Positions 7,110-17,734 of a stretch of 35,560 nucleotides of DNA are shown one piece after another. This DNA comes from Clostridia bacterium. GTDB taxonomy: Bacteria > Bacillota > Clostridia > Oscillospirales > CAG-382. Location: NCBI GenBank assembly GCA_017429165.1, contig JAFRPL010000022.1, positions 1-35,560 on the forward strand, read 5' to 3'. The notes under the pieces are model-generated. The model had not been told where the DNA came from and did no database searches. It worked only from the letters and a program-made list of their open reading frames with translations. Position numbers and translations under genes: made by a program. Position 1 is the stretch's first letter, and every line of letters starts with the position of its first letter.

Positions 7110-8905
7110 TGAGCAAGGACCGCGTATTTGAAGAAAACGAAACCGAATCCGGCGCTTTGCGCGTTGAGATACGCTGCACGGTCCCGCCGACCGGCGAACA
7201 GCGTGAACGTCTGCGCGAGGTGATGGCTTCGAAATACGGCGTTCAGAAAGAAAATGTCGAACTTGTGATCCGCAAGGACGCCTCGGTCGCAGACGGTTTC
7301 AACATATTCGTGGGAGACGACAACTACGACTGGAGTACGCTGGGCAGGATCCGCCAGTTCCGCAAAAGCGTCCAGTCGCTGCCCAAGGAAAGCGAACCGC
7401 AGAAAATGATATCGCTGCTGAAAGGCGACATAGAATCCTTCGGGCTCGACACCGGCCATCAGCAGGTCGGCGAAGTGGTCGCCGTGGGCGACGGGGTCGC
7501 GGTCATAGAAGGGCTCAAAGACGTGGTCTACGGCGAGATAGTGCTGTTCGAAAGCGGCGTCAAAGGCATGGCTCAGGATATCCGCACGGACGGCAGTACC
7601 GGCATCGTGCTTTTCGGAGACAGCTCGCTCGTCGCCGAAGGGTCGCGCGTCGTGCGCACGCGGCGCACCGCGGGGATCCCCATAAGCACGCGCATACTCG
7701 GCAGGATGATAGATCCGCTGGGCAAGCCGATAGACGGCGGCGGACCCATTGACGCAAAGAAATACTATCCGCTCGAACGCCCCGCGCCTTCGATAATCCA
7801 GCGCAAGCCGGTCAGCCGGCCGCTGGAGACCGGGATACTCGCCATAGACGCGATGTTTCCGATAGGCCGCGGCCAGCGGGAACTTATAATAGGCGACCGC
7901 CAGACCGGCAAAACTTCCATAGCGCTCGACGCCATACTCAACCAGAAAGGCAAGAACGTGGTGTGCGTTTACGTGGCGATAAGTCAGAAAGCCAGCACGG
8001 TCTCCAAGATAATGCGCATACTCAAGGAAAGCGGAGCCATGGAATACACGGTGATAGTCTCCTCTTCCGCCGACGATATGCCGTCTATGCAGTACATAGC
8101 GCCGTACGCCGGATGCGCCATAGCCGAATACTTCATGTATCACGGGCGGGACACGCTGGTGATATACGACGACCTTTCCAAGCACGCGGTGGCGTACCGC
8201 ACCATAAGTCTGCTGCTCGAGCGCGCACCGGGACGCGAAGCGTACCCCGGCGACGTGTTTTATCTGCATTCGCGGCTGTTGGAACGCTCGGCACAGCTTT
8301 CGGACGAAATGGGCGGCGGCAGCATGACCGCTCTTCCCATAGTGGAGACTCAGGCGGGCGACGTTTCGGCGTACATACCGACGAATATAATTTCCATAAC
8401 CGACGGTCAGATCTTTCTGGATAACGAACTGTTCTATTCCGGCCAGAGACCTGCCGTCAACGTGGGGCTTTCGGTTTCAAGAGTGGGCAGCTCGGCGCAG
8501 ACGAACATAATGAAAAAATCGGTTGGCTCCATACGGCTCGACCTTGCGCAGTACCGCGAAATGCAGGTGTTTTCGCGCTTCGGCAGCGATTTCGACGAGC
8601 AGACGCGCAATCAGCTCAGATACGGCGAATGCCTCATGCAGCTGCTCAGGCAGACCAACCGGTCGCCGCTGAGTCTGTGGCAGCAGATAGTGCTGCTGCA
8701 CGCCGCACAGCGCAAGCTCTTTGTAAACGTCCCCGCCAAAGCGGTGCCGCAGGCAAAATCCGAACTGCTTTCATGGTTCGCCGCCACGCACGGCACGCTC
8801 GCGCTCAGGGCCGAACACGAAAAGCTGTATTCGGAAGAACTGAGATCCAACATATACGACGCGTGCGAGGCTTTCTTTAAAGAACATTCATACTCCGCGC
8901 TCTGA
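7109..8905 (+). CDS. atpA: Fusion of a delta-subunit C-terminal domain with ATP synthase subunit alpha
   Basis: This is one 598-residue frame. Residues about 17-90 match the C-terminal domain of subunit delta (OSCP): LRVEIRCTVPPTGEQRERL, then VELVIRKD, a GFNIFVGD strand and DWSTLGRIRQF. The delta N-terminal domain, which normally caps the alpha subunits, is absent from the whole operon. From about residue 95 the protein is a complete alpha subunit of about 500 residues. The P-loop GDRQTGKT is at 262-269 and the catalytic-site Arg is in VSRVGSSAQ (R458). GGAAGGAG precedes ATG 7109. An internal in-frame ATG (7406, residue 100) lies 13 bases after AAGGAAAG, exactly where ordinary alpha starts. 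A read-through fusion, an internally initiated alpha, or both could be made. Confidence 0.88.
   Translation: MSKDRVFEENETESGALRVEIRCTVPPTGEQRERLREVMASKYGVQKENVELVIRKDASVADGFNIFVGDDNYDWSTLGRIRQFRKSVQSLPKESEPQKMISLLKGDIESFGLDTGHQQVGEVVAVGDGVAVIEGLKDVVYGEIVLFESGVKGMAQDIRTDGSTGIVLFGDSSLVAEGSRVVRTRRTAGIPISTRILGRMIDPLGKPIDGGGPIDAKKYYPLERPAPSIIQRKPVSRPLETGILAIDAMFPIGRGQRELIIGDRQTGKTSIALDAILNQKGKNVVCVYVAISQKASTVSKIMRILKESGAMEYTVIVSSSADDMPSMQYIAPYAGCAIAEYFMYHGRDTLVIYDDLSKHAVAYRTISLLLERAPGREAYPGDVFYLHSRLLERSAQLSDEMGGGSMTALPIVETQAGDVSAYIPTNIISITDGQIFLDNELFYSGQRPAVNVGLSVSRVGSSAQTNIMKKSVGSIRLDLAQYREMQVFSRFGSDFDEQTRNQLRYGECLMQLLRQTNRSPLSLWQQIVLLHAAQRKLFVNVPAKAVPQAKSELLSWFAATHGTLALRAEHEKLYSEELRSNIYDACEAFFKEHSYSAL
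7385..7408 (+). promoter_or_regulatory. Possible internal ribosome binding site and start for free alpha
   Basis: AAGGAAAG (7385-7392) precedes an in-frame ATG (7406-7408) by 13 bases, longer than the optimum. The ATG encodes MISLLKGDIESFG, the expected N-terminal helix of alpha. The context ATGA also offers a TGA in the +1 frame. Confidence 0.4.
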
Positions 8906-8915
8906 CGCTTTTTGA

Positions 8916-11722
<2,807 letters not shown>

Positions 11723-11759
11723 CAAATATCTGACAAAATGTTCTTTTTAGGAGACTCTT

Positions 11760-12728
11760 ATGAACAACAAACAGATTTACAAAAAGACTCTTGTGTTTTC
11801 GATCAAGCGCGCGCTGTGGGATATACTATCCCTGGTGCTGCTTCTGGGGCTGGGAACGCTGGGCTATTTCATCGCCGACAAAACCGCGCAGAACGGTCCT
11901 ATAGGACTGTTGATCGGCATCCTGATAGGGATCGTCGTTGTGATACTCATAATGCGTTTCATATCGTATCTGCTCAAGGCGGGCCAGATCGCCATGATGA
12001 CGCGCGGCATAACGGAAGGCTCGCTGCCTGAAAACGTTTATGCCGAAGGCAAGAAAGAAGTAAAGGAACGCTTTGCCACCGTTGCCGTGTTATTTGCGCT
12101 CACCGGCGCAATAAGAGCCATTTTCAACCAGCTGGGCAGAGGGATAACCAAAGTGGGAGAAAGTCTGGGCGGCGACACCGGCGGCGCCATAGGCGGCGCG
12201 GTGAGTTCGGTGCTGCAGACCGTCGTCAATTATCTTTGCGACTGCTGCCTGGGGTGGGTGTTCTACCGCAAGGAAGTCAAACCCGCAAAAGCCGCGTGCG
12301 AGGGCGCCGCGCTTTATTTCAAACACGGCAAGACGCTCTTTAAGAACATGGGCCGCGTGTTCGGCATAGGCATAGTTTCTTTCCTTGCAATAGGCGGAGC
12401 GTTTACGGGCATTTTCTACCTTATAATCAGCGGTCACCGTGAGTTTTACGCACAGCTTGCGGCCGAGATCGCTTCCCATCTTTCCGATTCCACTTCCACG
12501 TTCGCTCAGTGGCTGCAGGATCCCAACGCGCTGCCCATAGTCTTTTCGGTGCTCGGCGGGATAATCATCTGGTCCATACTGCATTCGGTCTTCATCAAGC
12601 CGTACGTGCTGGTGGGCGTCTTGAGGAATTACATAGATTCCGGCAAGAACGACATCCCTTCGGAAGACAGCTTCGCAGCGCTCGACGCAAAATCAGCGAA
12701 ATTCCGCAAACTGCACAAGGAAATATAA
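11760..12728 (+). CDS. Uncharacterised membrane protein co-transcribed with the atp operon
   Basis: This 322-residue protein has about five to six hydrophobic segments (LSLVLLLGLGTLGYFIA, PIGLLIGILIGIVVVILIM, IVSFLAIGGAFTGIFYLII and IVFSVLGGIIIWSIL among them) and a hydrophilic C-terminus. Gly-rich stretches (GESLGGDTGGAIGGAVSS) separate the helices. I do not recognise a characterised family. AGGAG (11749-11753) sets the start. It follows atpC by 37 bases with no promoter or terminator between them, so it probably shares the ATP synthase transcript, which ends at the hairpin at 12739. Whether it contributes to ATP synthase assembly cannot be read from the sequence. Confidence 0.75.
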   Translation: MNNKQIYKKTLVFSIKRALWDILSLVLLLGLGTLGYFIADKTAQNGPIGLLIGILIGIVVVILIMRFISYLLKAGQIAMMTRGITEGSLPENVYAEGKKEVKERFATVAVLFALTGAIRAIFNQLGRGITKVGESLGGDTGGAIGGAVSSVLQTVVNYLCDCCLGWVFYRKEVKPAKAACEGAALYFKHGKTLFKNMGRVFGIGIVSFLAIGGAFTGIFYLIISGHREFYAQLAAEIASHLSDSTSTFAQWLQDPNALPIVFSVLGGIIIWSILHSVFIKPYVLVGVLRNYIDSGKNDIPSEDSFAALDAKSAKFRKLHKEI

Positions 12729-12738
12729 GCAGAACGCA

Positions 12739-12773
12739 CAAAGCACGCGCAGCGCGTGTGCTTTGTTTTCTTG
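12739..12773 (+). terminator. Terminator ending the atp operon
   Basis: CAAAGCAC (12739-12746) pairs with GTGCTTTG (12758-12765), extended inward by CGC-rich pairing, and is followed by TTTTCTTG. Confidence 0.85.
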
Positions 12774-12795
12774 TTCGGCAAAACGCCCGTAATCA

Positions 12796-12824
12796 TTGAC
12801 TATTGCATGCTTTAGTGGTATAAT
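12796..12824 (+). promoter_or_regulatory. Promoter of the unknown gene at 12947
   Basis: TTGACT (12796-12801), a 17-bp spacer and TATAAT (12819-12824, preceded by TGG). The leader of about 120 bases contains GC-rich inverted segments (GACCGCCGCCGCACGG...GCGGCGGATC) but no recognisable riboswitch. Confidence 0.8.
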
Positions 12825-12946
12825 AATTCGAGCATAAACGTAAACGCCCCGCAAGACCGCCGCCGCACGGCATAAGCGGCGGATCCTTTGACACAGGGCC
12901 CGAATTCATGGACGGGTACCGAAACAACAGTAAAGGCGGAATCCAA

Positions 12947-13810
12947 ATGAACCGTTTCACCTGCGCCAAGCGCAGCCTGGTGATAGAACACAGCGAATAC
13001 TTTATTCAGACCTACCGCCGCTTTATGAGCGAATACGACAAGGGCGGAGATCCCGAATACATAAAGAACATTATCCTTTCGGATATCCATACGCGCACCT
13101 GCGACAACGAGTATTTTCTGCACGACGTATATCTGGCGCTTGCGCGCGCGATGTGGGAGATCGGCCGCCTTCCGGACGAGCTGCTCCGCATCACCGGCGA
13201 CATCATCCGCTCGGGCGCAGATCTCGAATATTTCCGTATCAAATCGTTCCCTTCAGAGGCGATAGAGCGGCGGGAGGCGAATCTGAACGATTTTCTGTGC
13301 CGCATAATGCTCCCCAACCGCGCGCCGCGCGGAAGGATACCGCCCGAAAACGCCGATCAGGCGATTTACCGCGTGGGCGACGTGTTTTCGTACGATGACG
13401 ACGGCAGACGCCGTCTGCTCGTGATAGCCGACAGCGTCGATTCGCTCCCGCTGCTGCCGCTGTATTTCTGCTGCGTGCCCGAAAAGTATTACGACGGCCC
13501 GCTTCCGACGCCCGATTCCCTGTTCGGGGAACGGCTGGGACTTATGGGGGTATACAACCGCAACACCATGATATCGCCCGAGTCGCTCACTTACGTCGTG
13601 CATCTGAATATTCCTGCCGGGAAATACCTTGAGCTGTTCGACAAGGACTTTCTTCTGGGATCGGCGGGTTCGTTTTACGGCGAACTGCACATAAGCTGGC
13701 CCTGCACGTTGAAGGGATTCATAGAATGCCGTCCCGGCTGCACCGAACAGTTCTACCCGATAAACGTCCGCCACGGCGGTACAGATCCCGAATCTATACC
13801 CGAATGGTAG
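12947..13810 (+). CDS. Hypothetical cytoplasmic protein
   Basis: The protein has 287 residues from ATG 12947, chosen because AAAGGCGG lies about eight bases upstream. An in-frame ATG at 12908 would add 13 residues but has no good Shine-Dalgarno. The N-terminal half is helical and charged (EHSEYFIQTYRRFMSEYDKG). The second half (from about residue 145, YRVGDVFSYDDDGRRRLLVI) looks beta-rich, with Pro/Tyr-rich segments and several Cys. There is no signal peptide, membrane segment or motif I can name. It has its own promoter and appears monocistronic. No function is proposed. Confidence 0.65.
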   Translation: MNRFTCAKRSLVIEHSEYFIQTYRRFMSEYDKGGDPEYIKNIILSDIHTRTCDNEYFLHDVYLALARAMWEIGRLPDELLRITGDIIRSGADLEYFRIKSFPSEAIERREANLNDFLCRIMLPNRAPRGRIPPENADQAIYRVGDVFSYDDDGRRRLLVIADSVDSLPLLPLYFCCVPEKYYDGPLPTPDSLFGERLGLMGVYNRNTMISPESLTYVVHLNIPAGKYLELFDKDFLLGSAGSFYGELHISWPCTLKGFIECRPGCTEQFYPINVRHGGTDPESIPEW

Positions 13811-13871
13811 ACGATACGTGTTTTTGACGATATATTTTTTTACATACGGTGTTTTTTGTTTAATTAAACTA

Positions 13872-13900
13872 TTTACAAATGCGCAGCAATATCGTATAAT
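13872..13900 (+). promoter_or_regulatory. Promoter of the PRPP-synthetase-like gene
   Basis: TTTACA (13872-13877), a 17-bp spacer and TATAAT (13895-13900). No clear hairpin terminator for the preceding gene is visible in 13811-13870. Confidence 0.8.
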
Positions 13901-13957
13901 ATTGTCGTGTCGAAACGCGATACGCTGAATATTGTATCATTACGGGGGTAAAAGGCA

Positions 13958-15070
13958 ATGAAAGACATCTCAAACCACGGCGATCTGTGTCTGATCGTAC
14001 TCAAGAGTTCCGCCGAACTCGGAAAACTCGTCGATAAGAACATCAAACTGCTCAGGAACGAGCAGGACGATGAACTTTCGTATATCCTTCCCATTGAAGA
14101 AATACGCTTTTCCAACGGCGAAGGCAAAGTCAAGCTCGACGAATCCGTGCGCGGCAAAGATATATACATCCTCGCCGACTGCGGCAACTATTCGGTAACA
14201 TACAATATGTTCGGTTACGAAAACCATATGGGCCCCGACGAGCATTATCAGGATATCAAGCGCGTCCTTTCGGCAATTGGCGGCAAAGCCAACCGTGTCA
14301 CGGTCATTATGCCGCTGCTTTACGCTTCGCGTCAGCACAAACGCAAAGGCCGCGAATCGCTCGACTGCGCGCAGGCGCTTATAGAGCTCGAAAACCTCGG
14401 AGTCGACACCATCCTTTCGTTCGACGTACACGATCCCACCATTTACAACGCGATCCCCAATTCGTCTTTCGAAAACATTTTCCCCACTTATTCAATACTC
14501 AAATGCTTTATCGCCAACGAAGGCAACGATATAATCAAAGACAACATGACCGTTATATCGCCCGACACCGGCGCCATGGACAGAGCGATCTATTACGCAA
14601 ACGTGCTCGGAGTAGACGTAGGTATGTTCTACAAACGCCGCGACCATACTCGTATAGTCAACGGCAAGAACCCCATAATCCAGCACGAATACATAGGCGG
14701 TCCGCTGGAAGGCAAAAAAGTTATGATAGTCGACGATATGATCGCCTCCGGCGAATCGATCATAGACATAATCAACAACATTTCAGGCAAGAACGTGCGC
14801 GAAACGTACGTCGCCTGCACGTTTGCCCTCTTTACCGAAGGCGTTGAAAAGTTCGACAAAGCATACGCCGAAGGCAAGCTCACCAAGCTTTACACGACCA
14901 ACCTTTCGTATATCCCCGACGAAGTGAAACAGCGTCCCTGGTTCGTTGAAGTCGACCTTTCCAAATTCATAGCGAAGATCGTCAACACGCTTTCGCACGA
15001 CGAATCCATATCCCCGCTGCTCGACGCCACCACCAGGATCAGACGTCTTTTGAAAAAAGCGGGCAGCTAA
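13958..15070 (+). CDS. Divergent ribose-phosphate pyrophosphokinase family protein
   Basis: This 370-residue protein has two PRPP-synthetase/phosphoribosyltransferase-type halves. Recognisable pieces are IRFSNGEGKVKLDESVRGKD (classical RFSDGE...VRG-D), VIMPLLYASRQHKRKGRES (in place of IPYFGYARQDRK), FDVHDP (classical DLH) and the PRPP-binding loop VMIVDDMIASGESI (in place of VDDMIDTGGT). It is about 50 residues longer than canonical Prs. Family members make PRPP from ribose-5-phosphate and ATP for nucleotide, His and Trp synthesis. The altered ribose-phosphate loop leaves open whether this one is the main Prs or a specialised paralogue. AAAAGG precedes ATG. It is monocistronic, immediately upstream of the rpsF operon promoter. 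Confidence 0.8.
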   Translation: MKDISNHGDLCLIVLKSSAELGKLVDKNIKLLRNEQDDELSYILPIEEIRFSNGEGKVKLDESVRGKDIYILADCGNYSVTYNMFGYENHMGPDEHYQDIKRVLSAIGGKANRVTVIMPLLYASRQHKRKGRESLDCAQALIELENLGVDTILSFDVHDPTIYNAIPNSSFENIFPTYSILKCFIANEGNDIIKDNMTVISPDTGAMDRAIYYANVLGVDVGMFYKRRDHTRIVNGKNPIIQHEYIGGPLEGKKVMIVDDMIASGESIIDIINNISGKNVRETYVACTFALFTEGVEKFDKAYAEGKLTKLYTTNLSYIPDEVKQRPWFVEVDLSKFIAKIVNTLSHDESISPLLDATTRIRRLLKKAGS

Positions 15071-15084
15071 TTTTTAAAAAACAC

Positions 15085-15112
15085 TTGACAAAGCAAAAAT
15101 TTTTGCTAAAAT
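15085..15112 (+). promoter_or_regulatory. Promoter of rpsF-ssb-rpsR with a palindromic spacer
   Basis: TTGACA (15085-15090), a 16-bp spacer and TAAAAT (15107-15112). A perfect 16-base palindrome AGCAAAAATTTTTGCT (15092-15107) fills almost the whole spacer and touches the -10. Confidence 0.75.
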
Positions 15113-15122
15113 AAAATAGTTA

Positions 15123-15174
15123 GAAAATCGGCATTTTGCCGTTTTCTCCTTACTCCGGCAAAAAAGGCCGGGGT
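15123..15174 (+). promoter_or_regulatory. Structured 5' leader of the rpsF operon (possible S6:S18 autoregulatory site)
   Basis: Two hairpins lie between promoter and ribosome binding site. GAAAA(T)CGGC (15123-15132) pairs with GCCGTTTTC (15138-15146) with one bulged T. ACTCCGGC (15152-15159) pairs with GCCGGGGT (15167-15174), giving an eight-pair stem including one G-T. Many bacteria autoregulate this operon through an S6:S18-binding leader. Whether these stems hold that motif cannot be decided by eye. Confidence 0.4.
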
Positions 15175-15200
15175 CATCAGACCAGAAGGAGGTGTAAAAC

Positions 15201-15497
15201 ATGGAACAGAAAAAGCTGCATTACGAAACCCTCTTCATCATCAACGCAACTCTTGATGAAGAAGCCACCAAAGCCGTTGTCGACAAATTCACCGGCATAA
15301 TCACCGAAAACGGCGAGCTTGAATCTGTCAACGAATGGGGAAAGAGGCATCTCGCCTATCCTATCGAAGACATGGAAGAAGGTTACTATGTACTTGTCAG
15401 GTTCTTTGCGACTTCGGATTTTCCCGCAGAACTCGACAGACGTTTCAATATCGACGGTAACGTTCTCCGCAGCATCATCGTTAAAGTAGAAGAGTAA
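15201..15497 (+). CDS. rpsF: 30S ribosomal protein bS6
   Basis: This 98-residue protein has the ferredoxin-like S6 fold: YETLFIINATLDEE at the start, the conserved WGKRHLAYPIEDMEEGYYVL centre and the FNIDGNVLRSIIVKVEE end. It binds the 16S rRNA platform as a heterodimer with S18, which is encoded two genes downstream. AGAAGGAGGTG precedes the ATG. It is first in the conserved rpsF-ssb-rpsR operon. Confidence 0.97.
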   Translation: MEQKKLHYETLFIINATLDEEATKAVVDKFTGIITENGELESVNEWGKRHLAYPIEDMEEGYYVLVRFFATSDFPAELDRRFNIDGNVLRSIIVKVEE

Positions 15498-15528
15498 AAC
15501 AAACGTTATCTATCCGGGAGGTAGAAAA

Positions 15529-15954
15529 ATGGCAAGTTTCAATCTGGTAGTCCTTATAGGCAACCTCGTTGCGGATCCCGAACTCAAAACCACGTCGACC
15601 GGCATTTCGGTGACTTCTTTCAGGATCGCCGTCAGCAGAAGATATAACGCGGGCGAACAGCAGCAGGCCGATTTTATAAACATAGTTTGCTGGAGAAAGA
15701 CCGCCGAATTCGTTACCAAGTATTTCAACAAGGGCAAGCCGATTCTTGTCCGCGGTTCTTTACAGACCCGCACCTGGACCGATAACAACGACGTCAAACA
15801 CTACGAAACCGAAGTGGTTGCCGACGAGGTGACGTTCGTCGAGCGCAAGGGCGAAGGCCCCATCCCCGGCGGACCCGCCATCCCAACATACGGCACGCCC
15901 AAAGCCGAAAGCTCTTTTGAGGAGCTTTCCGCAGATGACGAGCTGCCGTTCTAA
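15529..15954 (+). CDS. ssb: Single-stranded DNA-binding protein
   Basis: This 141-residue protein has an N-terminal OB-fold (FNLVVLIGNLVADPELKTTS, FRIAVSRRY, DFINIVCWRKTAEFV, KGKPILVRGSL, about residues 1-105). A short Gly/Pro linker follows and then the acidic tip DELPF, the protein-interaction tail of bacterial SSB. It coats single-stranded DNA in replication and repair and recruits partners through the tail. GGGAGG precedes ATG, and it lies between rpsF and rpsR as in most Firmicutes. Confidence 0.97.
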   Translation: MASFNLVVLIGNLVADPELKTTSTGISVTSFRIAVSRRYNAGEQQQADFINIVCWRKTAEFVTKYFNKGKPILVRGSLQTRTWTDNNDVKHYETEVVADEVTFVERKGEGPIPGGPAIPTYGTPKAESSFEELSADDELPF

Positions 15955-15978
15955 TCTTGTAAAGGAGTTAATATCACG

Positions 15979-16233
15979 ATGGATAAAGATATCAAAGACA
16001 GCGGCAAAACGTTCCGTCCCCGCAGAAAAAAGAAAGTTTGCATTTTCTGCGCCGAAAAGGTCGAACATATCGATTATAAAGACGTTGCCCGTTTAAGAAA
16101 GAATCTTTCCGCCGAAAGAGCGAAGATCCTTCCCAGACGTGTCACGGGTACCTGCGCAAAGCATCAGAGACAGCTCACCGAAGCTATCAAACGCGCTCGC
16201 CAGGTCGCTTTGATCCCCTACGTTTCCGACTGA
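15979..16233 (+). CDS. rpsR: 30S ribosomal protein bS18, Cys-containing form
   Basis: This 84-residue basic protein has the S18 core: [36 protein letters not shown] and ALIPYV. The CIFC pair plus a later C-x2-H in TCAKH suggests the zinc-binding (C+) form. It pairs with S6 on the 30S platform. AAAGGAG precedes ATG, and the operon terminator follows at 16247. Confidence 0.97.
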   Translation: MDKDIKDSGKTFRPRRKKKVCIFCAEKVEHIDYKDVARLRKNLSAERAKILPRRVTGTCAKHQRQLTEAIKRARQVALIPYVSD

Positions 16234-16246
16234 GCAAACAAAACGC

Positions 16247-16283
16247 GACCGGTTTCGGTTTTACGAAACCGGTCTTTTATTTT
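16247..16283 (+). terminator. Terminator of the rpsF operon
   Basis: GACCGGTTTCG (16247-16257) pairs with CGAAACCGGTC (16264-16274) and is followed by TTTTATTTTT. Confidence 0.9.
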
Positions 16284-16297
16284 TCCGGAGGCACATT

Positions 16298-17119
16298 ATG
16301 CAAGAAGCCGTAAAAGAAATATTCTCGTCAAACGGGATCGACCTGTTCGGAGCAGTCCCTTTTGAAAAATGCATTCCGGCAAACGGGCGGCTGTACGAAA
16401 AGTACGCCGGCGTTATGAAGACCGTGCTCATATTCGCGATCCCGTACAAGACGGCGCTCGTCCCCGAAGACGGCTACAAAATGTCGGCGTACGCCCGGGT
16501 CTACGACTACCACAAAAAGTTCGTGCCGCTGTTCGAAAAGCTCAACGCCCGGTTCAAGGAGCGGTTCCCCGGGTACGCCTTCGAAGGGTACGTCGACCAT
16601 TCGCCGGTAAACGAAAAGCACGCATCCCTGCTTGCGGGGATGGGGGTCGCAGGGCGGAATTCCCTGCTCATAACGCGCAAATACGGCAGTTTCGTATTTT
16701 TGGGCTCGGTGATGACCGATATGCCGTTCCCGGACGAAACGAGTGAAATAAAAACCTGCATCGACTGCGGCAGATGTATCGCCGCCTGCCCGGCGCACGC
16801 CATAAGAGAGCGCGGCATAGATCCCGACGCCTGCCTTTCGGGCATAAATCAAAAGAAAAAAGTATCTCCCGAAGAAGCGGAGTTTATTGCAAAAAGCGGT
16901 TACGTGTGGGGCTGCGACGAATGTCAGAACGCCTGCCCGCTCAACGCCGGCGCGCTCACGACCGACGACGGATATTTTACCGAAGGATTTATAAAAAACC
17001 TTTCCGCCGAATGGCTGAGCGGCCTTTCGGACGAGGAGTTCGCGCGGTACCCGTTTTCGTGGCGGAAACGCGAGGTTATTATGCGCAATATCGCGCTCAT
17101 TGACGAGCATCGTCCTTGA
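16298..17119 (+). CDS. QueG-like epoxyqueuosine reductase family iron-sulfur protein
   Basis: The N-terminal DUF1730-type region (KTVLIFAIPYKTAL, SAYARVYDYHK) leads into a GMGVAGRNSLLITRKYGSF segment characteristic of QueG. A twin [4Fe-4S] ferredoxin module follows: CIDCGRCIAACPAHAI and GCDECQNACPLN. QueG reduces epoxyqueuosine to queuosine in tRNA using cobalamin and two Fe-S clusters. At 273 residues this protein lacks the C-terminal HEAT-like extension of longer QueG proteins, so a related reductase without queuosine activity is possible. No other queuosine gene is nearby. GGAGG sets the start. The stop overlaps the -35 box of the next gene. Confidence 0.75.
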   Translation: MQEAVKEIFSSNGIDLFGAVPFEKCIPANGRLYEKYAGVMKTVLIFAIPYKTALVPEDGYKMSAYARVYDYHKKFVPLFEKLNARFKERFPGYAFEGYVDHSPVNEKHASLLAGMGVAGRNSLLITRKYGSFVFLGSVMTDMPFPDETSEIKTCIDCGRCIAACPAHAIRERGIDPDACLSGINQKKKVSPEEAEFIAKSGYVWGCDECQNACPLNAGALTTDDGYFTEGFIKNLSAEWLSGLSDEEFARYPFSWRKREVIMRNIALIDEHRP

Positions 17120-17144
17120 CAAATACGCCGAGGCGTGGTAAAAT
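17116..17144 (+). promoter_or_regulatory. Promoter of the XRE-cupin/rsmA operon
   Basis: TTGACA (17116-17121), which overlaps the stop codon of the upstream gene, a 17-bp spacer and TAAAAT (17139-17144). Confidence 0.85.
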
Positions 17145-17176
17145 CGTTATACAGACCAGATACGGAGGCAAGCTTT

Positions 17177-17734
17177 ATGGAAGTAAAGAACCAGCTGCAG
17201 CAGATAGCGGACCGCATAAAATACCTGCGCGACATACTCGATATGTCGGCGCTGGACCTGGCAAAAGCCATAGATATGCCGCTTGAGCTTTATAATTCGT
17301 ACGAAAACTGCGAAAAAGACATCCCCATAAGCATGATATACAACGTCGCGGCGGTCATGGGCGTCGATCCCACCGAGCTTCTGACCGGCGAATCGCCGCG
17401 CATGGATACCTACGCCGTCACACGCAAAGGCGCGGGCGTGGGCGTGGAACGTTATAAGGGCTACGCCTTTGAATCGCTCGCGTACAATTTCCGCGGCCGC
17501 AACAAAGAACCGATGATAGTCACGATCTCGCCTTCCGAAGGCAAGCCGCAGCTCGTTTCGCACGGCGGACAGGAATTCAACTACGTGCTCGAAGGCACCG
17601 TGGGCGTGACCATTGGCGGCAAAGAGATCATACTCAACGAGGGCGATTCGGTCTATTTCGACCCCGCGATCCCGCACGGCCAGTTCGCCGTGGACGGAGT
17701 CGCCAGATTTTTGACCGTAATAGACAAAGAATGA
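17177..17734 (+). CDS. XRE-family regulator with C-terminal cupin domain
   Basis: The protein has 185 residues from ATG 17177, chosen because CGGAGG lies just upstream and the promoter -10 would make the in-frame start at 17135 untranscribed. An N-terminal helix-turn-helix (about residues 5-65, RIKYLRDILDMSALDLAKAI ... MGVDPTELL) is followed by a small beta-barrel cupin (about 110-180). The cupin carries HGGQEFNYVLEGTVGVTIGG and YFDPAIPHGQF, so its metal-type His/Glu/His residues are recognisable. This architecture binds DNA and senses small ligands. The ligand here is unknown. Its stop overlaps the rsmA start (ATGA). Confidence 0.88.
   Translation: MEVKNQLQQIADRIKYLRDILDMSALDLAKAIDMPLELYNSYENCEKDIPISMIYNVAAVMGVDPTELLTGESPRMDTYAVTRKGAGVGVERYKGYAFESLAYNFRGRNKEPMIVTISPSEGKPQLVSHGGQEFNYVLEGTVGVTIGGKEIILNEGDSVYFDPAIPHGQFAVDGVARFLTVIDKE

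Noticed and set aside
7052..8269. 405-codon open frame antisense to the delta/alpha gene
   Set aside because: The plus strand encodes unmistakable F1 alpha, and the antisense frame has no ribosome binding site or domain.
17135..17176. Upstream in-frame start adding 14 residues to the XRE-cupin regulator
   Set aside because: It lies within the promoter -10 region (17139-17144) and would not be transcribed. ATG 17177 has CGGAGG.
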